The notes below the pieces were generated by a model, which made no database searches, had not been told where the DNA came from, and was given only the letters and a program-made list of their open reading frames with translations. Positions 9,349 to 19,516 of a DNA stretch of 30,960 nt are shown here, in pieces. Position 1 is the stretch's first letter, and each line of letters opens with the position of its first letter. The stretch is from Protostelium mycophagum (taxonomy: Eukaryota; Evosea; Variosea; Protosteliida; Protosteliaceae), in the NCBI GenBank assembly GCA_002081555.1, contig MZNV01001714.1, forward strand, positions 1-30,960. Direction: 5' to 3'. The translations under genes and the position numbers were made by a program.

Positions 9349-11687
9349 TCATTGTAATAGAGTGCCAAAATCGATGTCTGCAGCTTTAAGATTTGGTGTC
9401 TGCAGCGCTCCATTTGTGAAAAAGAAGAACCTAGTCGCAATGGCGTCTTCATTGGTGATCAGGCAGTGAGCACTTTCTGACCCCAAAGTACCACTTCGTG
9501 TTTTTGCGATCTATGATGAATAAGTATATTTTCTTGCCATTAATATTTGTTCACCTCTACAACAGCCATACAAGCCCAATTTGCACTTTCTATTGCCCAT
9601 CTGAGTTGAGTGAGCATCCTTATGAATATTGATTCACTGACTTGCTTCTAGGCCACATATTCGCTGCCTTCGAGAAACTCAGGCTGGTCGAATAGATGGG
9701 CGAACAATATATGCCTTTCCCACATGCTGCTCCAGCTGTCATAAGTGAAGTGTGCGACATATTGCGCAATCCATTTCTCAATATGCTGTGCCAGTTTTCT
9801 AAGGATGAACCTGGTACATCATTATCATACCAAAAAGAAATCACTCACCATGAAAGGCGAAGAAACTTCCATATTTCTTTTTCAAAGCATTGAAAGTAGC
9901 TGTTTTTTCTGGTGAAGCACTATTCATCATCATATACTGCTGTGCTGGGTATAATTGTGGTATCCTCTTCTTTTCAGGAATTTTATACAATATCTACAAT
10001 GAGTTAGAAATAGTTCTTTCAGATGTTTGTACCGATCTATTCTTCAATAAAATCCAGCGCAAGAGTTTTAACAATTTCCCAGATTCGTCCAAGCTTGATA
10101 AGTAATCCACCAAGGCTGAGTCAGACGCAGCAGACATTGTCCGCTCTTTCATCTCCGCGACTGAGGGCATCAAATTCATCGTGTGAATCATCTCTCTCAT
10201 TACTATCCATTGTGAGAAGGATAAGATAATATCCATATAATCACATGTGTCATTGATTGTGGCCCCTCTCATGGCTGAGTCGATGTCACCGGTGGCACCG
10301 AATATGTCAGGAAAGGGGTGTGTGATCTGTCGTCTTCTATCAGAATTGACAGATATGTAGCACAGATTTATCAATAGATCCACGATATCCTCGTTATATT
10401 GTAAGTCAGAAGCGATGGAGGAAGGATACACCAATACGGGAAGGCTTAAAGGTCAGCCTTCTCTTAATAGCACCACTCACGATTGATAGAAGGAGTAAGT
10501 GATGAAGTTGTGTTGGCAAGTGGGTTGAGAACAGATGGTCAATTCCCTCACATCATACTCAACCATAGAATTCGTATCACAAATCTTGTCTTATCATTTA
10601 TAATCTGAAGAGGTTTACGTACCACGCAGTGTCCGCGCACGGTGGCCAACCTTCTGATGACGTAATTGAATATATCCATAGAAATGTTTTTCCCCCCTCC
10701 ATGCATTATATCCTCTGATGAATATTCGTCTTGCATATGGAGTGAGCCCCCAGCGTCAAAGATATCGGATGCTGCGTCCTGTAAGTTGCTCCTCCTCTTG
10801 CTGATGGCCAAAGATATGGCCAAAAGATCCTGATCTTCATTGAATAATTCGCTCAGACGCAGTTGATGGAGTTTTAAGAGAGGTGGAAGCTGCTCTTTGC
10901 TGGTCCAATTTTTTGAATATAGCTGGTAGTATTCTTGCGCTCTTTTCACATTGAATCCGTTTTCCTCCAAAAGAAACTGTGTCAAGAGTGGATCTCCTGT
11001 CATCTCATCCAACCCCTTCACCACGTTCACCCAATTTCTGTTGATGATGAATATAATCCTTGTACATACCGGATATACTTGTCTGAGAGTGTTGGCCAGC
11101 GATTTCGTATGTACGAGCTACACAGGTTCTTCACCACTGAGGAGAGAGCCAAATCAGTATCTGTTAGTGCTTCTTCCCTATTCACCTAGGCCACCTTAGA
11201 GGTTGTAAAAGGTGGTGAAGGGAGTACATGTACTGTCGGGGGGGTGTCCGCGATGGAGTAGTTGGAGTCAAATTGTAGGGAAAGGTGAAGAGTAAAGTCT
11301 GGAGAGAGGTTCAACTTCTCTATGAGACCTGGTTGTATCTTGTTTAATTCTATCTGTTCAGCGTGAGTTCGTATAGAGGCTATGATGGAAGACCTTCATG
11401 CGAACATTCTTCAACAGGGTGGTTTCCTAGATGAATTTAGATCATGAAAACGATCAGTGTACATCTCACCAACACTCTACTGGGTCCATAAAATATTCTC
11501 ATTTGTTGTTGATGCTGCTCCCAAAGGAGATTATTCTCTCCAATGACGTCGAATCCTTCACAGTCTTCATCAGATTTGACCTCGGATTCTACTAGAACGT
11601 CAGTATAGTTTATCTCTTTCACCTAGAACGTGTTTATCAACCTTCAAAATCAGATTGATCGAAGACATCTTCGAAATCGGAAGACAT
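9349..11687 (-). CDS. PARP6/PARP8-like mono-ADP-ribosyltransferase
   Basis: The product should transfer ADP-ribose from NAD+ to proteins. The C-terminal catalytic domain is clear: KKKYGSFFAFHG joins across an intron to SSLENWHSILRNGLRNMSHT, then AACGKGIYCSP, matching PARP6/8 with the NAD-binding His and Tyr. Later exons give WAIESANWACMAVVEI and ITNEDAIATRFFFFTNGALQ, ending FGTLLQ and TGA. Upstream, GHCVICDTNSMVEYDVRELT and ICSQPTCQHNFITYSF match the Cys-rich segment of PARP6. The N-terminal part (THAEQIELNKIQPGLIEKLN, then LSLQFDSNYSI) resembles the PARP6 N-terminal domain. The start at 11687 gives the acidic MSSDFEDVFDQSDFE, but joining it to the next exon needs an unusually short intron of about 26 nt, so the first exon is uncertain. 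The segment after GKGIYCSP is shorter than in animal PARP6. It is divergent from the NEDD8-like gene. Confidence 0.85.
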
Positions 11688-11845
11688 GTTTTCTTTGAAA
11701 AGCACCAGGCGATAGAAGGACGAATGGCTTCGCCCAACTCCTGTTGGTGTTTGACACGAATTGACAAAGTCACAGGCCGCTCACTTTGTAGATGCTGCAT
11801 ACTTACGGGAGGAGCAAAGTCGCAGGAAATGAGATGAGATAAGCC
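11688..11845. promoter_or_regulatory. Divergent promoter region, PARP-like/NEDD8-like
   Basis: About 158 nt separate the proposed starts of the two divergent genes. If the PARP-like first exon lies further right (a strong GTAAGT donor sits at about 11807 on the minus strand), the two transcripts would overlap at their 5' ends. No known motif was recognised. Confidence 0.4.
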
Positions 11846-12422
11846 ATGATGGACATGCAATACACTGGTGATTACATGGCAGAGGAGGTGAGATTTCACC
11901 CAATTCTTTCTCACAATTGCATAGTCCATGCAGATCACAACTCACTACGCACACTTGAAACGAAAGGATGAAGGACACTTCAGCAGTGAGGATGAGGTGG
12001 ACGATATTAGTCATGTATCAAAGAAAATTAGATTAATGAGACTTCCTCGTCAAGATGAGACAGATCTTCGGGTAAAGGTGATCGATCAGTGCAATGCCAG
12101 ATCATGAATAACATTGGAATTTCAGATAAAGACTCTCAGTGGAAAGACGATAGAGATGAGAATAAAACAGACAGACACAATAATGAGAATTAAAGAGAGG
12201 ATGGAAGAGACCGAGGGAGTACCCTGGGATCAACAACGCCTCATTTATGCAGGACGTGAGTTCCAACATTTATATTCTTCATCATTCTTCATGTACACTC
12301 CCAGAAATATTCTTTCAAGTTTAGAGTGAGTAGGAACAATGCAAGATGAAAGAGTAGTATCCTCTTATAATTTGGCGGATGGCTCAACATTACACCTCGT
12401 GCTAGCGTTAAGAGGAGGCTGA
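11846..12422 (+). CDS. NEDD8-like ubiquitin-like protein with a 63-residue N-terminal extension
   Basis: The C-terminal 72 residues are a ubiquitin fold: RIKTLSGKTIEMRIKQTDT, then RIKERMEETEGVPWDQQRLI and YAGRTMQDERVVSSYNLADG, ending LHLVLALRGG directly before the stop. Ala before LRGG (NEDD8 Ala72, where ubiquitin has Arg) and RIKER..E.EG make NEDD8 the best match. The mature diglycine end needs no processing. Four exons splice without a frame break: 11846-11887, 11925-12071, 12126-12255 and 12334-12422, giving 135 residues. The extension (MMDMQYTGDYMAEE, then an acidic SSEDEVDD stretch and a basic KKIRLMRLPR) has no homologue I know. An in-frame TAA sits 6 nt upstream of the first ATG. The end of exon 2 (ETDLR) supplies the first beta strand, which ties the extension to the fold. 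Canonical NEDD8 may be elsewhere in the genome. Confidence 0.85.
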
Positions 12423-12473
12423 GGATATTCACTCTTGTACAGCTTATATAGACAAGTGTATACAGTCACTTTG

Positions 12474-12529
12474 AAATTTTGGTTTGCAATAAAGGACGCG
12501 AAAAGCACGAACGAGACAGACCAAAATTT
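12474..12529. repeat. Inverted repeat between convergent genes
   Basis: Arms aaattttggt (12474-12483) and accaaaattt (12520-12529) are perfect complements around a 36-nt loop. They lie in the spacer after the NEDD8-like stop and before the convergent coiled-coil gene. They could fold in either 3' untranslated region. The function is unknown. Confidence 0.4.
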
Positions 12530-12631
12530 AACAAGAATTATATCTGGCCATTATATGACAATTGTAATCTCTTATATGTAGGTGACCAACATGTCATTTT
12601 TGAATACTCTTCCTGAGCATTTATTTGACCC

Positions 12632-15600
12632 TCATTTCCGGAGAGTCGGCCACAGACCCTTTCTGATCCTCTTCTTCCTTCCTGTTGTAGATGTACCTGT
12701 TGAAACAGGAGAAGGTGCTGTATTGTATGTAGATATCGTCTCTGTCGTTGTGGCCGTCTCATTTGAATGGTAGGTTGACCGTGAGGGAGTACTGATATAT
12801 TTTGAATAATTGTAGCGACATAATTGATATAACTTACCCTTGCTCCCGTAAGAATTCGTAAACATCAATGTGATCCTCTTGTGTCTGAGCCAGCTCGTTC
12901 TGCAATCTCTTTACCTCTGCTGAATATCTCGCTTCCTTTTGTGTGTGGGCAGCAATGATTGTGGCGTTCCATCTTGCAACTTGAGCTTCAACTTCCTTCA
13001 TCTGTATCTCATACTATTCCACTTAGTGTCATATGACTACATAGATCCTACTTGTACACGGTATTCTTCCTGTGCCTGCTGCGCCAAGCTCAACTGGTAT
13101 TGCAGCTCCTGCCTCTCCCTCATCAAATGGAGCACTTTATCGTCTCCTTCCGTTCGTACCGCTTCAACTTCTTTTTGTTTCAAATCCTCTATTTCTCTCA
13201 TTTTTTGTTCCATCTCCAACCTGGAAGCTTCTATCTGCAATCTTGTCAATCAAGTAGAATACTATCAGTATGGGATACCTGTCTAGATGTCTGGTTGCTA
13301 TCTTGGAGCTGTATCAATAACCTGGTAGACTTGCTCCTCTCTTTCTCAAACCTCTCATTCTCCTCTTTTAATTGAGCGCTATAATTGGATCTGAGCAAGT
13401 TCCTCTCCGCAGTGATTTCAGCGAGTCTCCGCTCCATTTGTGATAATTTATCACTCATCTTGCTCTTCTCTTTATACAAACTCTCCGATTTATTTGTGAG
13501 GAATATATTATCAGAAGATGTCTGGAATATTGTCAATTTCATTTAATAAAATCTACTCACATTCTCAAGACGGGAAGAAACATCTCTACAATCTTGTTTG
13601 TTTCTATCGCTCTCTTCTCTGAGTGCCAAAAGGACCGTCTCTTGCTGCATTAATTGCTTCTCGTAGTTGTCTGTTATCTTCTTCGAGAACTCTAGCTCCA
13701 TCGTCACATGACTTAAACTACCCTTCAATTTTGACATTTCAGCGCGTAGTTGTGATATTTCCTCGGCCTTTCCGTCCACTTCGCGTTGTAGACTGGCTAT
13801 CTGTTGAGTGAGGTTCTCGTTTCGGTCGCGAAGACCTGAAACCACTCTCTCCAGTTCCATATTCTCCTCTCGCTACATGATATTCATTCATATCTCAATA
13901 TCTTGATATAATTAAGATGTACAATTACCAGTCTTTGATTATCATCAGAAATAGAACCATTATCGATTGATATTCTCCTGACTCTATCTTCATTCTCTTC
14001 ATTCCTCTTCCCAATCAAATTTCTCTCCACCTCAATCCTTTCCTTATACCCTTCCAATAATAGATATCTCTCGTTCAAAGATTCTAAATCTCGTTGTAGA
14101 TCACTAATCTTATGACGGGAACCTTCCAATTCTAGTTGTAGATCGCTTATCTCTTTGATCAATTCTTTTTGCCTATTTTCGTATTCACTGTTTTGAGACT
14201 AATAATGTCAGCTCAATCCCTAAAATAGAATGGAATACCTGTATACGATCGTGAATGTCCTTCCAAGCAATATTCGCCTGGTCTAGATCTCTCTTATCTA
14301 ATTGTAATTCGTTCAATTCTCTCCTAGCTTCCTCCAGCTGCGATACCGTCTCATTCCTGCGAACTATTTGATCTTCCTTTATATTTCTCATTTCTTCTAG
14401 TTGATCCTTCAATTCCACAGTCTACATGATTCCCATCAATCTCTTACTCTGTGATTATATCTATTTACTCACCATTTGTGTTAATAATGTGTTCTTATCC
14501 TCTGCCTGCTTCTGCTTCTCTTGTGCTTCCATTTTCTCTTTGGATATGTGGATGATCTTGAGGGTGATATCTTGATACTCCTTCTGAAGAGTATCCTTAT
14601 CTCTAACCATATCATGGTAAGTCTTATTGTATGCCTCACTCTCCGCTTGTAATATCTCTATATCTTGTTCTAATTTATCAATCAGGTTGTTCGATCTTGT
14701 CTTGTCCCGTTGCAAAATTTGCACTTCAATCTCGAATTTCTGTTTGAAGTTTTCCAAATGCTGTTTATATGAGTATTTCATATCACATGAGATATCACAT
14801 GAGATATCACATCTGATCTACCTCTGCTAACTTCTCTTCTCTTTCTCGTTGTAGAGTGGCTATCTCTTCCTTCAATTCCCTCTCCTTCATCTGTCTCTTA
14901 TCAATATCATCTTCCTACTATGCCTTCACCTCCATCTCTCTGCTGTGTGTCTCTTTTGTTGATGATATCTCTACCTCCTTACTCCTCTGTACTACTTCTA
15001 ATTCTGCAGCTAAACGTGACAGGCTTATCTCTCTCTCCTATTCATATGAACATCTGATTATTATATTGTTGATATAGATCGCTGTACTTGGATATTCTTA
15101 TTGTGAGCATCCCTCTCTGCTGCCAGCTGTTTTTCTTTCTCTTCTCTTACGTTTTGCAATTCTGACTTTAGAGTAGCCAAATGTTCTTCTCTTTCCTATA
15201 AATAGAATGAGAAATAGGTTATCAGTGTATATAGGTCATACTTGTACAGAGATGTTGTGTACTTCTCTCTCTGCTGCAAGTTGTATCTCTTTCTCCTTTT
15301 GCATATTTTGCAATTCTATTGTTAGTAGAGCAAGCTGTGCTTCCTTCTCCTATAGTGATAGGTATGATAGTGATAGGTATGATATGATAATGATAGGTAT
15401 GATATGATCTCTTACTGTGAATCCTGCTTCGCTATTTCTTCTCTCTGCTAATAATTGCTTGCTCATATCATCCTTCTCTCTTTGTAAATGTTCGATTTCC
15501 TGTCTCATCTTGCTGATTGCCATCTCTCTCTCCTTCTCTTCTTCAGAGGTTATGTGATGTGATATAGATGTACCTTTACTACTTTGCTATATTCCTCCCT

Positions 15601-18600
15601 CTCTGTTATCGATTTATTCTCTCTTTCTCTTAATTCTATTAATTCAAAAGTGAGATTTGCCATATCGGATTGCTTTTGCTGAATATATGATTAGATGTTG
15701 ATATTACATGATATGCTTATATGGTTATGTGCTTCATGCTTAATATTCACTCACAGATAACTTGATCTCATTGCTCTTCCTTTCAGTTTCAATTTGAGAA
15801 TGCATATCTTCTTTGTCTCGTTGCAATATCGTAACTTCGGCTGTCAACTTGGCGAGCAATGCCTCCTTCTCCTGTACAGACTTTAAGTGATTTTCCCTCT
15901 GAGAAATTATTTCTCTTTCTTTCTCTGCTTGATGCTTCTCAAACTCATCATTCATACGCTCCAACTCTTCCTGTCGCCGCTGTACATCATGATTGATATG
16001 ATATGATGATTATCCATATGATCATGATTGATATAAATACCTGGATCTCAATATGTTTGATCTTTCTCTCTGCTACAAGTTGTTGGTTTGCTTCTCTCTG
16101 CACCTTTTCAAGCTCTTCCTTTAATCTCAGGATGGCTGCTTCTTTTTCCTGTCGATGGATTAGTAGTATCATGTCTGTTTATAGTTACCTTGACTCTCTT
16201 CTCATGCATCTCTCTCTGTGCTAGTATCTCCTGCTCCTTCTTGTTCTGTATCTTGTCTAATTGATCGATTAATCCTTGTATCTCTCTCTCCTTTTCCTGT
16301 ACATCCTTATTGTGGTATTCTTTCTCTGCCTCAAGTTGCATATCTCGCTCCTTCTTTATCTTCTCTACCCCTGCTCTTAACAGAGCTAACTCTTCCTAGC
16401 TGTATGTCAGATCATATTACCACAACATATGCTTACACTGAATCCTAATTGTTTATCTTCCCTCTCTGCAATGAATTCAAGTTGCATCTTAGCTATCTCT
16501 GTTCTTAATTTTTCTATCGCTGTTTCACTTTCCTTTTGTATGTTTCAACAAAATAGTTCTGCCATTTTGAATACCTTTAGGTCATTATGATATCTCTCTT
16601 GTTGTTCTCTAAGTGTCTCTTCCTTTTCTTTATTCACTCTTTCCAACTGAACTGTTAAGAAAGCTAATTGTGCTTCTTTTTCCTATTGACATCAGTATTC
16701 TTGATATTGTCTATTTGTGCTCACTGTCAATCCTGCTTCACTATTTCTCCTCTCTGTTGATAACTCATCATTTATCTCTTCCTTCTCTCTTGATATATTT
16801 TGCATATCGATTCTCAATATTCGCATCTCTTCCTCTCTCTCCTATCAATGTTGATCAATATATATTTATCATACTATGAACATCATATTGCGTATAGAGT
16901 ATATCCGATTGCATAAATATTCATATCCACATAAATATTGCATATAATACTATCTAGAGACCACTGACCGCCTCCCTGCTCTTCAACTCCTCATATTCCT
17001 CTCTCACACGATCCATATTCACCATCAACTCTTTTTGTTCCTCCTTGGCTCGTTGTAGATCGGCCTCTATATTGCTCTTTTGATGATTTATGTTCTCTAT
17101 CAACCGTGCGTGTTCTTCTCTCTTCTTTTCTAATTCTAATGCTTCTATGGCTTTTATGTCTTGCTCTTGTTTCAAATTATGTTCAAGCTGATTAATGATA
17201 GAATCAACTGCTTCGATCCCTTCTACTCTTCTTCTACTCATCTATTCTCATGTAAATAGATCGATCATTCATAATATTACCAGTGAATTTAGTCCATCCT
17301 CTACAACTTTCAATCGTTCAACTTCCTTTTTCATCGCCTCATTGGATTGTTGTAGCTCTTCAATATATTCATTTGATGACTTTAATGATTCCACAATAGA
17401 CTCGACATCTTCCCTCAGGCTGTGATGGTGCTCTTCATGACGCTGAAATATTTATTTCAAGTACGATGAATCTATTAAAAATTACCGAAGCGGGGGATGC
17501 AGCACGACTTGATAGCAATGGGCCTGGTAATGTCATCACACTATGATCAAGTTGTAATATCTTACTCAGAACAGAATGCTCTACTTGACCTCTAATTGTG
17601 GATACTTTTTGTTTTAAAGTATTATACTTATTTCTCATCTTGAGATTCTCCGTCTCGAGGGCTTTGTACGCCTCTAATTCCACATTTCCTGTTTTCTCTC
17701 GAATTTCTGATAGTTCCCGACGTAAATCTGCGCATTGTAGATGGAGATCTTGATTCTCTTCAGTCAGTATTTTTTCACGGTAAATTCTTTGTAATTCTTT
17801 CTCTGCATTCTCCATCATCTGGGTTCTGATCTCATCTTGTAGTGTATTGTGGTCACGCAACACATTCTATACCATATTAATATGAATAGAAATATAAATG
17901 TGTCACCTGATGGAGCTCCTTGAGAATATTATGCTCCGCTTCTTGTGCTTTCATTACTGTGGCGATATCCTTATCTACAATCCTTTCCAGAAAATTGATT
18001 CTCTCTTCCATTCCCTCTTTGCTCTTTTGATATTCCATCTCTCTTGTTTGATATCTCTTTATCTACTTCATCATTACTATTTTATTATACATATATATCT
18101 ATATCTACATCTATATCTATATCTATATCTGTACATCAGACATATGATCATTAAAGTCCATTTTTAATTGATAAATAAAATTCCAAAAAGAGAATAAACT
18201 CACCCTAATCTTGTATTTTTTCACTCTAAGTCTTAAATTCTCCACAATCTGCACGTGCTCCACTTGATCACCTTTACATTCTTGTTGATATATCAATAGT
18301 CTGTCTTTCACTTGTATATATTCTCTCTCTATCTTCTCTATCCATCTTATCAACCTCTCCGGATCATTATTATTCCCCTCCCATTCCTCCTCCTTTGATA
18401 TATTATATATATATATATTCTATCCATATATATATTCTATTCTATTCCATATATGATATTATTACCTCATATGCCTCTTCATGTCTAATTTTCTCTCTGA
18501 GATGGTCTATATGTGTTTGAAGATGTCTATAGGCCTCCAGCTCTATACTCAGCATCCCTTTCTCTTCCTCTAATTTTCTCTGATTATTCTCCAAATGTAC

Positions 18601-19354
18601 CACCCTCTGTGTCAAATGTTGGGCGTTATTATTATCATTCCTAATTCTCTTTAGATGGTGATTAAATATATTTTATAACACACATTGTGCTCTGTAGTGA
18701 GGCTTCAAGTATAGACTTGCTACTCTGTAAACGTCTCAGTTGTTCTTTGTGATCACGTGTTATCGTCTTGGACTTGAGTGATTCTGCTTCTAGTTCTTTT
18801 CTCATGATATTCAACTGTACTTCTTTCAAGTACAACTCTTTATCTTTCTGGATGAGCTGCTCTTGTAAAGAGGAAACCTTTGTGTCTGTGTCCTTCCCTT
18901 CAACCGGATCCTTTAATATTTTGTTCTCTGTTCATATTGAATATTAAGAAGGAGTAACTGAAATATCTCACCTCTAGTTAAGAGTACAACTTGTTCTTGA
19001 AGTTCACTTACGCGGAGCGCGTGGTCTTGAAGCAATCTTTTGGCATCACTCAGATCATCACCCAAGCTAGCTGGTGCTCTCTCAACAACTTTGAGATATC
19101 GCGAAACTCACCTGTATCTTTTCCGTGCTGGTCGTTGAGATTCTGTATCTTCAACAGCAAATCTGTGACGTTGATACCTCCATCCTCAGAGGTCTGATTC
19201 GCTGCGAGTCTTAGGAATAAAAAACGATAAATGCTGCGAGACAATCCCAAACACTCTCAACAGCTTTTGGAGACATAGAGACCAAGTAATCACAAAAATG
19301 ATCATCACCTCGCTTGAATATTAGCCCACTTCCAGACCTTGTCAAACTATACAT
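12632..19354 (-). CDS. Giant coiled-coil protein with tandem exon-encoded repeats
   Basis: I do not recognise the family. After removal of many short introns the product is roughly 1,800-2,000 residues, nearly all heptad-rich coiled coil high in Glu, Lys, Gln and Leu. A likely N-terminal globular piece begins at the ATG at 19354 (MYSLTRSGSGLIFKRGDDHF, then CDYLVSMSPKA) before NQTSEDGGINVTDLLLKIQN. The middle (14.8-16.85 kb) is an array of repeat exons, annotated separately. A non-coiled patch near 17540 reads GPLLSSRAASPASV. Near the C-terminus, VARWNATIIAAHTQKEARYS leads to EDHIDVYEFLREQGK, followed by a Ser/Thr-rich, basic tail ending KKRIRKGLWPTLRK. A structural role at cytoskeleton, centrosome or Golgi is plausible from the architecture only. 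Exon joins near 19200 are uncertain. It is divergent from the EGF-module gene. Confidence 0.8.
14779..14813. repeat. 12-bp tandem repeat in an intron
   Basis: The unit atatcacatgag is repeated nearly three times at the edge of an intron of the coiled-coil gene. Confidence 0.7.
14823..16842 (-). repeat. Tandem array of about 13 duplicated coiled-coil exons
   Basis: Successive exons of about 90-140 nt, separated by introns of about 40-80 nt, encode related units of about 36 residues. They start E-(K/R)-E and usually end A-E-R plus a few polar residues. Examples, N to C: EREEEMRILRIDMQNISREK (16730-16842), EKEAQLAFLTVQLERVNKEK (16575-16682), EKEREIQGLIDQLDKIQNKK (16190-16300), EKEAQLALLTIELQNMQKEK (15243-15350) and EREEHLATLKSELQNVREEK (15085-15196). 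The regular one-unit-per-exon layout and phase show growth by tandem exon duplication. Introns within the array also hold simple repeats. Confidence 0.8.
15354..15408. repeat. Imperfect tgataggtatgata tandem repeat in an intron
   Basis: Words built from gtgataggtatgata recur three to four times between two repeat exons of the coiled-coil gene. This is typical slippage-prone intronic sequence. Confidence 0.6.
18093..18130. repeat. (ATATCT)n microsatellite in an intron
   Basis: About six copies of atatct, one with an atctac variant, lie in an intron of the coiled-coil gene. Confidence 0.8.
18398..18460. repeat. AT-rich simple repeat in an intron
   Basis: Runs of (AT)n alternate with attctatcc/attctattctattcc words in a coiled-coil gene intron. 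Confidence 0.6.
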
Positions 19355-19516
19355 ATGGTTTCGTCTAAAACTGCATAAGTCGTATCGGTGGTATGTGTGA
19401 AGAGAACAGGCGATTTGGCAGAAAATTGCCGCGTTTTGGGCACTGATCCCGTGTCAAATTACAACTGAACTGCATTTTCTCTTGTCTCGAAAATTTCGAC
19501 GAACGAACACAAAGAC
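19355..19516. promoter_or_regulatory. Divergent promoter region, coiled-coil/EGF genes
   Basis: These 162 nt lie between divergent start codons. Positions 19474-19506 contain ttttctcttgt, then tcgaaaatttcgacgaacg, a near-palindrome closely like the block at 1869-1901. Its distance to the minus-strand start (about 120-150 nt) is like that upstream of V-ATPase D (about 115-145 nt). Confidence 0.45.

Noticed and set aside
11186-11188. In-frame TAG in the PARP-like gene
   Set aside because: A 48-nt GT-AG intron (GTACATG...GCCTAG) in phase 0 removes it and leaves a continuous frame, so the gene is not broken here.
11600-12014. Long minus-strand frames upstream of the PARP-like start
   Set aside because: They overlap the plus-strand NEDD8-like exons, which splice exactly into a known fold. 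The minus-strand translation shows no similarity to PARP N-termini.
14910-14920. Two consecutive TAG codons in the coiled-coil gene
   Set aside because: They form the 3' end of a 60-nt GTAGAG...TAGTAG intron in phase 0, so they are not coding.
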